Source of the DNA: Pseudisothecium myosuroides
Lineage: Eukaryota; Streptophyta; Bryopsida; Hypnales; Lembophyllaceae
Assembly (NCBI GenBank): GCA_951799445.1
Contig: OX637294.1
Location: 20,919,452 to 20,983,451, forward strand
Length of the DNA: 64,000 nucleotides
Direction of reading: 5' to 3'
The notes beneath the pieces were generated by a model. It searched no databases, was not told the origin of the DNA, and saw only the letters and a list, made by a program, of their open reading frames with translations. The translations under genes and the position numbers were made by a program. Positions 34,249-45,550 of the stretch are shown here, piece by piece. Each line of letters begins with the position of its first letter. The first letter of the stretch is position 1.

Positions 34249-34376
34249 GGCACACCCACTCCTGTCTGTTTACTACATTCCATGAGTATGTAGCAAAGGT
34301 GTACATTTTTTCTCTAGGATGTACTGCTTTTGTACATGATGATGAAATAGGGTACATAGACAGGAATGGATGCGCC
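34249..34376. mobile_element. Stowaway-sized MITE with TA target
   Basis: 128 bp with inverted ends GGCACACCCACTCCTGTCTG / GGCGCATCCATTCCTGTCTA, and TA on each side (34247-34248, 34377-34378). The inside also folds (GTAGCAAAGGTGTACA...TGTACATGATG). Size, TA target and hairpin shape fit the Tc1/mariner-linked Stowaway type. Confidence 0.72.
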
Positions 34377-34473
34377 TACCTTACTTATTAAAGGATTCAC
34401 TGTACCTATTATCCTACACTATAGCTAATTAATTAAGCTTTTACCATAATTTAGCTTACTTAATCTCAGTTAA

Positions 34474-35331
34474 TTCCTAAAGTTCTAAAGCCTTTTTTCA
34501 TTACAAAGTGCTCAAAACTACCATTTGGCTATTGTAAAGAGAAAAAAATTTAAATATGGTATTTTTTTTCTTGTATATCTAGGATCTTGCAATATACTAA
34601 TATAAATATGTATAGAAGATATTTCAAAAACTTTGACTGCATACATTGCAAGATAAATGCATTCAAAGCAAAGAACTATATGGTATAGTTTCTTGGCATT
34701 GTCATAAACTAGTTTATGAGACTTTGAATCTTCTTAACTTAAAATTTTTGCACTACAAATTTTGTAATAGTTTTTTTTTACTTAACAAAATCTTTTAAGA
34801 TTGTTAAGATAGAAGGAAAATCTAAATCATTAATAGCTCTAAGATGGAATTACAGCACATTAATCCCAAAGGTGAGATTGTTCTAACAATGAAAATTAAC
34901 CTTATGGAAACTTTCTGTTTTGAAAAATATTGCAATTGAGCTCTAAAATGAATCTTGTCCGTTACTTTTTCAAAAAAATGTTTTGATTGTCCACAAAACA
35001 AGATGCTCCCAGACTTTCACATCACAAAACCTAGAGGCCAATGAATCAATATTTTCCATGTTGACAAAAACACAATTTATAACTAAGAAACAAATTCTTA
35101 AAACTTATATTTCAAGTTTTAAAGATTTCCTTTTTTGCTCGTTGAATTTCTGGGTCTATTGTGGTGTAGCTTTAGCTCCTAGACACCAATTGAAATAAAA
35201 ATCAAATTTCCAAAAAGCTAATAAGTTTTTCTATCTCATGACATAGTTTCAAAAAGTGCACCAATAATTGAGCTCATAAGAACTTGTCAAAAGCCATTTT
35301 GTCCCATATAGAGACAATGAGACTTTCGAAG
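34474..35331 (-). mobile_element. TTAA-target MITE, degraded copy 5
   Basis: TTAA at 34470-34473, left end TTCCTAAAGTTCTAAAGCC, right end GACTTTCGAAG before TTAA (35332-35335). The middle keeps AAAACTACCATTTGG, AGGATCTTGCA, TTAACTTAAAATTTTTGCACTACA and AATGAATCAATATTTTCCATG in the order seen in copy 2. It is the most eroded member. Confidence 0.6.
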
Positions 35332-35335
35332 TTAA

Positions 35336-35667
35336 CCTTGTAATACTGTTTATTGTACATACTAAGTGTCCAATGGTGATAGGGAATCCTTCTATATAAG
35401 ACAGATGTAGCGCAAATGTTCATCCTTAGAATTTTGTATACAAAAGGAAGGTCTTACATAGTAGTTTGACCAATGAGTGCTGTTGTGTTTTTTTTAAGCC
35501 AATGATTTATTCAATATCCAAAAGGCTCATTTTTATGGTGATGAGCCCGTCCTTCTAGGATTAAGCTTGCTTATAGTCTCAATTAGAGAAACAAGAAACT
35601 ATGCTATCAGAGGCTCAATCTATCCTTGTAACATTGGCTCACTTTTTAGGTAAGGTCCCAAGACTCC
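35336..35667. other. Spacer
   Basis: Nothing recognised. Confidence 0.35.
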
Positions 35668-35670
35668 TAA

Positions 35671-36068
35671 GAGCATCTCCACGCCTGAGACGGGGAGGAT
35701 GGGACAGCCAGGCCCAATTAGAGCGTGGGTTGAATGAGCCCGGTCCGTTTGTTTTGTTTGTGCTCCACCGCAAAACAGGATGAGAACATGGGGAACCGGG
35801 TCTACACGACCCCAAGAGCGCCACCTCACAAGTGCCGACATGCAAAAACATTCTTTATTAAAAAATGACCTCAAAACTTGTGAACAATGGCAAAAGCGTC
35901 CCATACCGAGCCGCAAGCAAGAGACACAATTTCACCGTGTACTCAACAAATTTGGCCGTGCCCAGCCATTTTTGGACCCTTGCCGTGCGTGCCATGGGGG
36001 AATATATGAGCCTGGGCCCGGCCACTTCCCAGGTTTGCTCCACTTTGCGTGCAGCCATGGCGATGCTC
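35671..36068. mobile_element. Tourist/PIF-Harbinger-like MITE
   Basis: Inverted ends GAGCATCTCCACG / GAGCATCGCCATGG enclose 398 bp, with TAA duplicated outside both (35668-35670, 36069-36071). A 3-bp TAA target is the PIF/Harbinger hallmark, and a GAGCATCTCCA start is common among plant Tourist-like MITEs. GC content is clearly above the neighbourhood. Open frames across it look accidental. Confidence 0.78.
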
Positions 36069-36178
36069 TAATTCACCAAAAAAACTCCTACACTTAGAAG
36101 CCGATCCAAAAACTTAAAGAATTTTAAAAACTTTTGGCTCAGAACTCATAACCTGCACCTGGCAAGAATCCATGTTGC

Positions 36179-36351
36179 TGTTGGAATAATGAAGTGTTGT
36201 AATCTTGCAACACTAATGGTCTATTAATGATCTAAACGAGATAAGGAATGAGGCTAAGCAGCCACTAATTTATACACTAAACTAACCCTAATAGCCCTAA
36301 TAGTAACTCTGTAAGTTACATGGATGAAACCCTAAATGGGTAACTCTAACA
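36179..36351 (-). repeat. Copia 3' LTR
   Basis: 173 bp starting TGTTGGAATA and ending CTAACA on the plus strand. Its partner is 46781-46954. Confidence 0.93.
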
Positions 36352-36363
36352 CCCCCCTCAAAC
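36352..36363 (-). promoter_or_regulatory. Copia polypurine tract
   Basis: CCCCCCTCAAAC on the plus strand, that is GTTTGAGGGGGG on the element's strand, directly before the 3' LTR. This is the expected primer site for plus-strand DNA synthesis. Confidence 0.8.
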
Positions 36364-38189
36364 TAAGTTTGTGATTGTCCTTGTCTTGTTGTTGTAATTG
36401 GGTTCTGGTAGTAAGCATGGCGCGAGTGAGGAGACAGAGGTCGCAGGTGTTACGTGATTTTGTTGGACAGCTCTCGATCTCTGGGTTCGCCAGATTGTTG
36501 GTGGGGCTTGTTTGTGCATTCGTGGCGCGCGTAATGACTTGGTGCTGTGAGGCTTGTGACATCGAGATTGGCGACGAGTTCGACAATGTCAATGCAGATT
36601 CTTCACGGGGAGCCACTAGCGTGCTTGATCGGTTTGATGGAGCGGATCCGGTCGCGAGAGCTAAGTTTGAGTGGCGAGGAGCGCGAGACAATCGTTTGAG
36701 AGGCGCAGTTCATAAATAGAAGTTCTACGCGGTGAGACGGGGACGAACTCCAGGCCTATACTTCTCGTGGATGGATTGTTCCAGAGAGGTGACGGGCTTC
36801 AAGGGCGCAGAGCATAGGAGTTTTAGCTCCTTGATAGATGCAGAAGAGTATTTGTGGCAGGCTTCTGAATTCTAGGGTTGTTTCCAAGTTAGTGGGTATG
36901 TACAGTAACTTGTTTTGTCACGCTATTTTGAGGCTGGCTAAACTGTGCAACCCTAGGGCAGTTCGATGTTGTTGGAATTTAATCCTGCCTAATGGCTTTG
37001 TAAGAGCATCAGCCGGTTGCTCGTTTGTATGAATATACTGCAGTCGAATTTTCCCCCCTAGCACGCGTTCCCGCACGAAATGGTAATGGATTTTGATGTG
37101 TTTCGACCGAGCATGGAATACTGGATTATGTGCAAGTTTCATGGCTCCTTGGTTGTTGCAGTATAGGGTAATGCTGGAATTTAGTAATCTTTGGGGAGTA
37201 CTATGGATGGCGGGTGTAGTTTGACAGGTTGATAAGGTCGGAGGTGAAGGTATGAGTTCCTGCATTAGTCGATGAAGCCATAATGCCTCTTGCGCTCCGT
37301 CACTTAAAGCTCTATACTCCGACTCTATAGAAGAGCGTGACACTGTGAGTTGTCGTTTGGATTGCTAGGTGACAGGATTGCCTGCGAGCGTGAAAATATA
37401 TGCGCCCATGGAGCATCGTGTTTCTGGACATGAGCCCCAATCGGCATCAGTGTAGCCAGTGATCGTCAAGGGTGCGTCAGCTTTGTAAAGAATACCGTAG
37501 TCCAAGGTTCCCTGCAGGTATCGTAACACATGCTTCGCGGCTTCGAGATGGGCATGTTGGGATTGGGCCATATAAGAGCTGAGTCGGCTGACAGCATAGG
37601 CTATGTCCGGTCGAGTGACGGTGAGGAATATCAATTTACCAACTAACTGGCAATAGTATGTAGAATCTGTGGGTGGAGAATTCATGTTTGTGATGAGAAT
37701 TTGTCCTTCAGGTAGCGGAGCCGAAGTGGATTTACAGTCGGCCATACCGAAGTCTCGAAGAATGGACTTTGTATATTCTTGTTGATGAAGAAATATACCG
37801 AGGAGGACGCGTTCAAAAGAAATGCCGAGGTAACGTCGAATGGGTCTGTGGGCGCAAGATTACCCACCCTTGGTAATAGAGCGAACACCGACCAGGTTCT
37901 ATGCCTTTATCCACTTTTTTAATATATGGGGGTGTTGTGAGCGCGGTCCACTGTGCCTTCCAAGCAATGGATCTTTTTTGCTAACGTTTCCTAAGTGTCG
38001 TGGATGGCAGCAAATAATTAGTAATGCATGTAGTAATTCACAAATTAACTGCGATGTTCAGAGTGATGGTGAAATCCTAACTCCCTAACTATCTATCCTA
38101 TGTCGAGGGTAGACTGGGTAGTTGGCGTCATTTCTAATGTCTCTAACTACGTAAAAAGGGGAACCCCTATGTTCCTTCCATGAATCCCT

Positions 38190-39260
38190 AAGACTATCTT
38201 GGGTTTCTAAGGTTCCACCTAGAAGTTCTACTTTTAAAAGCTACCCCTAAAGTTCCAACTCTTACTCTAACTTTTAATTTCTAAGTATGCTCTAGGTTTT
38301 TAGCTTCCCAAACTACTTAGAGAATTTAACTTCAAAATTTAATGCTACCGTTTGACTTTGTTTTGACTTTTGACTCCAAGTATTTACTCCTAAACTAACT
38401 CTAAAATTTACCTTCTAAAGTTAACTCTATGTTTTGACTTCAACTTCTAAATTTTTACTTCTAATTTTACTCTAAGATTTACCCTCGAATTTTAACTCTA
38501 TGTTTTAACTTTTAACTCTAAGTTTTTACTCCTAAATTAACTCTGAATTTTATCCTCGGGATTTAACTCTAGGTTTAACGTTTAATTCTAAGTTTTTACT
38601 CCTCTATTCTATTCTAAATTTATCCCTTCTAAATTTAACTCTACGGTTTTGACTTTTAACTCTAGGCTTTTACTTCTACTCCAACTCCTAACTTCCAAGT
38701 TTTAACCTTCTAGTGTAATTCTAAGTTTCACTTTTAATTCTATGTTCCTATTTCTAAACTACTCTAAAATTTTACTTCTACCTCTAACTTTTAACTTCTA
38801 CTTTTAGCTTTTCACTTCCAACTTTTACTCCCCAATTGACTAAAATTTAACCTTGTAATTTACTCTAAAATTTTGACTTTTGACTTTTGACTTCTACTTC
38901 CAAATTTAATCCTATCGTTTTAACCCTAGATTAACTCTAAATGTTATCCTCCTAAATTTAATTCCAACTTTTAACTCTAGGGTCTTGACTTCTAATTTTA
39001 ACTCTATTTTTAATTCAACAATCTACTTCCTAAGTGGGTTCTACTTTTGACTTCTATTTCCTACTCTACTTTTTGCTTCCCAAAGTTAACTCTAAATTTT
39101 GACCTTAGAATTTTAACTTTAAGAAATGAGAATGTAATTCGATTCTAATTCTAACCGCTAATTAATCCCTAACTTTAATCCTAAATTCTCGTTCTAATTT
39201 AAACCCCTAAGTTCCGTCCATGATTCTTTGTGGATCAAATTTAATTAAAATTCCTCCGTT
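38190..39260. repeat. Pyrimidine-rich degenerate repeat tract
   Basis: About 1 kb of loosely repeated units resembling TTAACTCTAA-GTTTTTACTTC, very poor in G on the plus strand. It is non-coding and inside the nested insertion. Confidence 0.75.
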
Positions 39261-40207
39261 CTACGCCCTACCACTTAACTTAGCCTAACGCGGTCAGTTT
39301 ACGGTCAAATCTTACTTATAAGATGTTTTTGGAAACTCCTATCACTGATCTATAGACTTTTGAATCTAAACTTCTAATTTGCACTAATCACGGCTCGCTA
39401 ATCACACTTTTAGGGCTGATTAAGGAAATCAATGCTAATTAGGGGAAATACCAAGGGTTAATTTCAAAAACTCACCTCTTCACTACGAGTTTCGGAAATC
39501 ACTTCGTCCACGTCCACGTAGACATCCTCATGCTCCATAGCAATCCTTTGTTTTGTTTGATTTTTCCCAAGCTCACCGCTTAATTTGAGAAAATATTACA
39601 CCCTTGCAATCTAACTTCCTTCTTTCCCTTCCTCCTTCTTTTTCTTTCTTCCTCCCTTCTTCTACACTAGTACTATTCCACCTAAGCTTTTATGAGTCTT
39701 ACACTATGGTCTCCAATTTCAAGGAGGTTTTTAAGATGCCAACTATCCTCTTACACAATTTTGCCTTTGTGTCATCCTAATCCTCCTCCCAACGGTCACC
39801 ACGAATTCTCAAGATTTCCTTTTCTAATCCTACCTAAGCCTAAGCCTAGGTCACTATTTATCGTCTCTCACCTTCTCCACCTATTTCAACTTCTTCTCCC
39901 TAATCTCCTTCCATTCTTGCTTGTCTTGTGTTGGTGGTGAGAGAGTTGGGAGGGCTTGTTTGCAGGTGTGTGCGTGGAGGTGCTACTTCTCTTCCCCCTC
40001 TTCCCTTTTTAGACTCTTTTCCCTAGTTCCTACTCCCCCACTCTACTCCTAGCCCATCTAATCCAACACCTCTTTTTTGTTTAGGAAAGGAAAAAAAATT
40101 CAAAAAAAACAAGGAGAAGGTGGAGCCCGGAGCCCTGGACCAAGCCTGCCGAGCCAAGCCGACCTCCTGCTGGCCGGCCTCTTGCTAGCTGGAGGGGGGT
40201 CGGGTTT

Positions 40208-40245
40208 TTTTAATTAATTAATTAATTAATTATAATTATAATTTT
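40208..40245. repeat. TTAA microsatellite
   Basis: About seven TTAA units followed by TATAATTATAA and a T-run, next to a GC-rich block at 40120-40200. Confidence 0.85.
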
Positions 40246-40269
40246 TTTTCTTGTTACGTTCTGTGTTTT

Positions 40270-40442
40270 TCTTGAACTGGACTGTGACTGGCTGTGACTG
40301 GACTGTGACTGGACTGTTGACTGGCTGTGAACTGGACTGTGACTGGCTGTGAACTTGGCTGTGAACTGGCTGTGAAGTGGCTGTGAACTTGGGCTGTAAC
40401 TGGACTGTGAACTGGACTGTAAACTGGACTGTGAGCTTGGAC
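40270..40442. repeat. Minisatellite of CTGGACTGTGA-type units
   Basis: About 15 alternating units of 10-11 bp (CTGGACTGTGA, CTGGCTGTGA and variants). On the minus strand it reads as an open serine/valine/glutamine-rich repeat, which I regard as accidental. Confidence 0.88.
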
Positions 40443-40707
40443 TAGTTTTTTTCTTGCAAACTTTGGATAGGCTAGGCTAAAAAAACTAATACAAAGGAGA
40501 AAAGAACTAGGGGAAAAACTAAACCTTGGGGACACTTAGACTCACTATCTTTGGGGGAAACTAGAACTTGGGGAATCCTAGCCTAACTAAAACTTGGAAC
40601 CATGGGACTTGCCAAACACAAAGAAAACCTACATATCTTGGAAGCTAAACTCTGGACGTTTCCACAAAGGTCTTGGAAACTAGACTTTGGAACTAAACAC
40701 GGGGGAG

Positions 40708-41040
40708 GTTCAAAGCTTCGCCGTCAAGTTGGGTTTAACACCAACTTTAGGACTTGATAGCACTCCGGGGGTTCAAAGCTCCGCCGCCTAAACTTTTAAC
40801 ACACACTCTAGGACTTTGACCTTGTCACAAGTTCAAAGCTTCGCCGTTTCCAAGGGGGGACCACACAATGGGAGGGACTTTAGAAGAGGGTAAAGACAAA
40901 AACTTTCGAAAGGAAACATACATAGGGTCAAAGCTTCGCCGTCCCGGAGGGGGGTCCACTCGACAAGAGAGAAGTTAGAAGAAGGTTAGACCAATACTTA
41001 AGAGAAACCCACACGACAAAGTCAAAGCTTCGCCGTCCCA
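40708..41040. repeat. Five spaced copies of TCAAAGCTTCGCCGTC
   Basis: Copies lie near 40711, 40770, 40830, 40928 and 41021. The last three are about 95 bp apart and followed by similar GGGGGGTCCAC-type and GGGA-AGAAG sequence. This is a small tandem array inside the nested insertion. Confidence 0.8.
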
Positions 41041-44000
41041 CAAGGGGAGGGGTCCACTCAACAAGGGAGACGTTAAATCAAGGGTAAGAGCGCACTTAGA
41101 GACCCCACAAGTTAGGAACACGTGACAACACAACAATCTCACACGCTAAAGGCCCCCCAAAGCGGCATCGCCAAGGTACGGTGGGGGGTTGCTTTAGGGT
41201 TAGTGTAAGACACCACAAGGCCTCTAAACCACACAAGCTGGCTCTCAAGGACACAAACAAAGATACACACGGAAAGAGAGGATCTCTCAACTCAAAACAA
41301 GAGCACTAAGAGTACACAAAGAATAAACAAGGCAAGATAGAAGGACCCCAAGGACCTTCAAAGCTTGAAAATAAGCAACAATGGAGCCAAAAGTGCTCCG
41401 AAAACACCGTAGAGGTTTTTGGCTTGAAACGCCAAAATATCCAAAATAACTTGGACCCACGGACCCAAAACAAGAATTGGGGGTGTTCTAGAGAGAGAAA
41501 TGGGGCCCTTATATAGGTTTCCAAGGGCTCACCCCTCCCTCTAGAGTTCTAAGGTAACCTTATCAACGGGGATTTTCATCCTCATCCTCAAAGATTTTCA
41601 TCCTACATCCTAAATTTCTACTTCTACCATCTATGCTGGACCAACATCCTAACTTTTGGAGATTAGCTCCAATCGCCGAACGGATTGCGCCGTTGGATCC
41701 AGAACGCCGTGTTTAGTCCTAAATCCCCGTACCCCCCGTACCGAGGCCAAAAACCCATCGTAGGCTAATTTAGTTTAAAAACCAAATCGTGGTAAAATCC
41801 TAGATCTTGGGGGTCTCCTATTTTGAGAAATGTGAATAGCCTAGGGTCTCCGGTAGGTGCGAGAGAGTCGGGAAGGACTTTTGGTTGACTTCGTTTCGCC
41901 ATCGTATGGTCCCGGAATGCCGGTCAACGTGACGGGGACCCCGCCACGTGGTTAATTCCCGAGGAATCTCGCCGGTTCGGGTACTTGCCGCTATCGGAAT
42001 GTCGTGAAACTTCACGGAGCGCATTATTAACATAAAACAAGCTAGTCTAATTTTTAGTGAGATTTTATTGTAACCTGGGTAATTTCCATGAAATTCCCGT
42101 TGGAGGTTAGGAAGGTTGACCACCCGGAAAAAGGTTCTTCTGCAAGTTGGAAGATGCCGGGATTTTTCACGTGACCTCTCAGGGAGTCGCATGAAAGACG
42201 TGCGGGTGTGTTTCCGTACCTGGCACGATTGGTCAATGGAGATTTAAACTGGACATCTCCTTGAATTAGCGACGGTGCGGGAAAATTCTGCAGGTGGAGG
42301 AATCTTGGCGAACCGATTTCGCCGTTGGACTCCTGGCATGGGATTCACCCTAGAACACCATCCTTGGGCTGTAGATTCCTCCACAGGCCCAGTCTTGCGT
42401 GAGTGGCTCCTGCATGCTAACAATCGGGATTTTGGGAATTCGTCGATCTAATGGGGAATTCTAAATCTAACTCTAGGACCCAACCTAGTGGCCTCGCTGT
42501 GGATCCCTCGGACCGACCTAGCCATGAATCGCCACATTCATGGTGGGTTTTAGCCCTTTTAGGGCTGTGTGACTCGAATCCTCCAAATCTAACCTTTTCG
42601 TTATTTCTACACTATTTTTAGGCAAGGTTTGAGGGATTCTAAGTAAAAAACACAAATCTAGACCAAATACTATAATGGGTATGACACAACCCTATTTCGG
42701 TTCTACACTCTTTTTATGGATTTTTCTATACTTTTATCAACTTTAAATTGCAAATTCCCCAAAAAATAATTCTACGAGTCCCAAGTGACAAATTGGGAGC
42801 TCACAGGGTCCCAGGTCAGTCATCTCGAATTCGTGGCGAAGAAATGTCTTAAGCCAAGAGATGAGTTTGTCAGAATTGCCGATAATGAACAAATCGTCCA
42901 CGTACAACATTAAGATCAGGGTCTCTCCATCTTGGTGCATATAATAGAGGATACTGTCCAATTTGCTTCTGTGGAGTCCAAGTCAACAAAGAGCAGCATC
43001 AATGCGGTCATACCAAGCTCGTGGGCTCTGCTTGAGTCCGTATAAGGATTTGTTCAAGCTGCAGACGAGGTGTTCGTAACCACAGGAACGGAAACCGGAA
43101 GGTTGGTACATAAACACCTTCTCTTTTAGCAATCCGTGAAGGAATGCAGTTCTAACGTCCATGTGATGAATTGTCCATCGTTGTGCTGCTGCCAAGGCGA
43201 TCGCAGTGCGGAGAGTAGCCCATTTAATCACTGGGGCGAAGGTTTCGTCGAAATCAATCCCCTTCTGCTGTTCGAAGCCGCGAGCTACGAGGCGCGCTTT
43301 CTTGATTGGTGGATCGCCATTGAGGCCGGGCTTGATCTTGTACACCTACTTGCAGGTAATGGCTTTGTGACCGGGAGGTAAGGGCTGTAGAGACCAAGTT
43401 TGGTTTTTCCAAATCGAATTCATTTCGTCCTGCATAGCTTGACGCCATCCGGGGTCGTGTTGAACCTGTTTGAAGGTGAGGTTGTCGCCAGAGGGAATAG
43501 GTGGCTTGGTAGGCTTTGTGGAAGAGACTGATTTAACCCTGCAAATGTCAAAATCTTCCAGGGATAGGCAGAGCTCGTACCCGTCCAAGCAAATGTTTTG
43601 TTTCTTGGAGCGCTGAGAACGTTAAGGTTGGTTGGGAATCTGGGTGGTTGGTCCGGATGAGGTCGGAGGGGGGATAGGGGTGACTGGAATGGCTGGGGGA
43701 CTCGGGATAGAACTGGTCGTCGGCTTTGGGAATTCGGAAGGAGTAGGATGGGACTGTTCAGGGGAGGGTGGTTGGGGAGCAGGGGAAGTACTGGGGTGAG
43801 GGAGGAATAACGGGGTGTGAATCTAAGGTAGGGGTGACAGTAGGTGACGAGAAAGACTGATCAAGAAAGAAGGAATCAATTAGTGGTTCGGTAGTTTCTG
43901 GGTTGGATAGTTGAAGGTTTGCTTTGTCAAATCTGACATCGTGACTAATCAATATTTTTCTAGTACTAGGATTGTAGCAACGATAGGCCTTATTTTGCTC

Positions 44001-45550
44001 ATCATAGCCAAGTAGAATAGTAGGAATAGCTTTAGGATCTAGCTTGTGCCGTTTGGCATCTGGAATGTGACAATAAGCAACACAACCTATTACCCGAAGA
44101 TGACTAAGGTTTGGTTTGATACCTGTGAAGGCTTCCTGTAGAGTGAGAAGTTTTAAGGCCTTTGTGGGGCTGCGGTTCTGAAGATAGTTCACTGTTTTGG
44201 CGATTTCATCCCAGAGGATCTTTGGGATTTGGGTCCCTGTGACTACACTGCGGATGCCTTCTAGTAAGGTACGATTTTTTCTTTCGGCTATTCCGTTTTG
44301 GTGGGGGGAGTAACCTGCTGTAAGCTAACAAACTATGCCGTGGGTTGTGCAGTAAGCTTGGAATTCATTTGAAATGTATTCCCTGCCGCGGTCGGTGCGG
44401 AGGGTACCTATTTTGTTTATACTGGTTTCTACTAAGGCTCTGAAGTTTTTAAAGGAATCTAAGGTTTGTGCTTTATCAGCTAAGAAATAAAGCCACGTTT
44501 TTCTACTGTAATCATCGATAAAGGTGAGAATGTAGCGGCTACCGGTTCGAGATGGTATGGGCATGGGTCCACAGAGGTCACTGTGTACTAATTGGAGTGG
44601 CCGAAGGGTGTGGGTTGTCCGTTTCTTGGGCAGGGGGTCTCGGGGAAGTTTCCCGAGCATGCAGGATCGGCATACGTGTTTAATAAGCGGAATGGCAGGG
44701 ATCCCAGCTACAAATTGTTTTGTCGTCATGTGGTATAAGCTCTGAAAATTGAGATGTCATGTCCTCTTATGCCATAAGTGAATGTCTTGCTCGGGTAGGC
44801 GTGGCTAGGGGTGAGTGCACTCGGGTGTCGTATGAGTATCAGGTAAGGTTGCTGATTCTAGAGTTGAAGCAGACTCCTGGGAAATGACAGCCTGGGTACC
44901 GAAGCTGTGACGCTGGTCGTTGGAGTTACGGTGGTGTCCTGGTGCGGTATAGGCTTTGTCTGAGTAATGGCGCTGATCTGTGTGGAGTAGCACTCCACGC
45001 GATATAGATTGTTCCGAGAATCTCTTGTGCCACGCAGAAGAAGGTGGTCTTTGTCATAGATAGAGCACTGTGTTGATTCAAATAAAACATGATACCCTAT
45101 GTCTGTCAATTTTCCAACTGAAAATAGATTGGTTTTCACACCCGGAACGTAGAGAACACTATAGAAATCCTTTATTTTCCCTTGGGAATCGATAATAGTT
45201 ACATTGCCCTGGCCATGTACAGGCATAATCTGGCCTCCTGCTGCCTTGATATGAGGCACTCTAGAAGGTGAATTATTTCTGAAAAGGTTGGCATTGCTCG
45301 TCACATGGGATGAGGCGCCAGAATCCAGAAACCAATCTTCTTCTATTGGGGATACTACGCATGCGTGTATCACTTCTTCTGGACCGTCATCATCTTCGTG
45401 GAAAGCTTCGATACAAGCTTGGATCGGATAGGTAGGGGAGTCGGATGCAGGTTCGATATCTTCTTCTTGTGCTTCTTCCGCCAAGTTCGCATGATGTGTT
45501 GTAGACTGTCGGTTTCTTGTTTTGTTACGTTGGATGGTACTCAACTGTAG

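Larger units (their letters stand above)
37847..42805. mobile_element. Nested 4,959-bp insertion, probable giant solo LTR
   Basis: It sits inside the reverse transcriptase frame of the Copia element and is flanked by the 5-bp duplication GGGTC (37842-37846, 42806-42810). It begins TGTGGGCGC and ends GAGCTCACA, so it has TG...CA termini as LTRs do. I find no gag, pol or transposase reading and no repeat of one end near the other. A single long terminal repeat left by LTR-LTR recombination explains all of this; a large non-autonomous element is the alternative. Internally it has a pyrimidine-rich tract, a TTAA microsatellite, a minisatellite and a five-fold motif. The strand is unknown. Confidence 0.72.
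36918..45550 (-). pseudogene. pol: Copia pol polyprotein, broken and split
   Basis: Fragments in order on the minus strand. Protease: WFLDSGASSHV near 45340, inside the frame 45550-44858. GAG-pre-integrase: LWHKR...HLNFQSL near 44765, with a stop at about 44752. Integrase: CRSC zinc part, then VHSDLCG, FIDDYSRKTW, TDRGREY and SPHQNGIAERKNRT (44729-44240). Reverse transcriptase: KARLVARGFEQQ, MDVRTAFLHG, LYGLKQSPRAWY and YVDDL (43345-42880). The RT frame is cut at 42806 and resumes at 37846. RNase H: TDADWGSC near 37450 and SSIESEYRALSDG near 37330, and then HIKIHYHFVRE and ALTKPL. Stops interrupt at least five places (for example 44325, 43344, 42980, 37363), so no full polyprotein can be made. 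Confidence 0.92.

Noticed and set aside
35601..36097. Coding genes in the GC-rich block before the Copia element
   Set aside because: The block is a Tourist-like MITE with TAA duplication; frames on both strands look accidental.
36375..36719. 114-codon plus-strand frame near the Copia 3' LTR
   Set aside because: It lies antisense within the element between RNase H and the polypurine tract and shows no known domain.
38190..39260. Telomere-like or CRISPR-like array in the repeated TTAACTCTAA tract
   Set aside because: Units are degenerate in length and sequence, with no regular spacers and no telomere repeat register.
40254..40535. 93-codon repetitive protein on the minus strand
   Set aside because: It is just the translation of the CTGGACTGTGA minisatellite.
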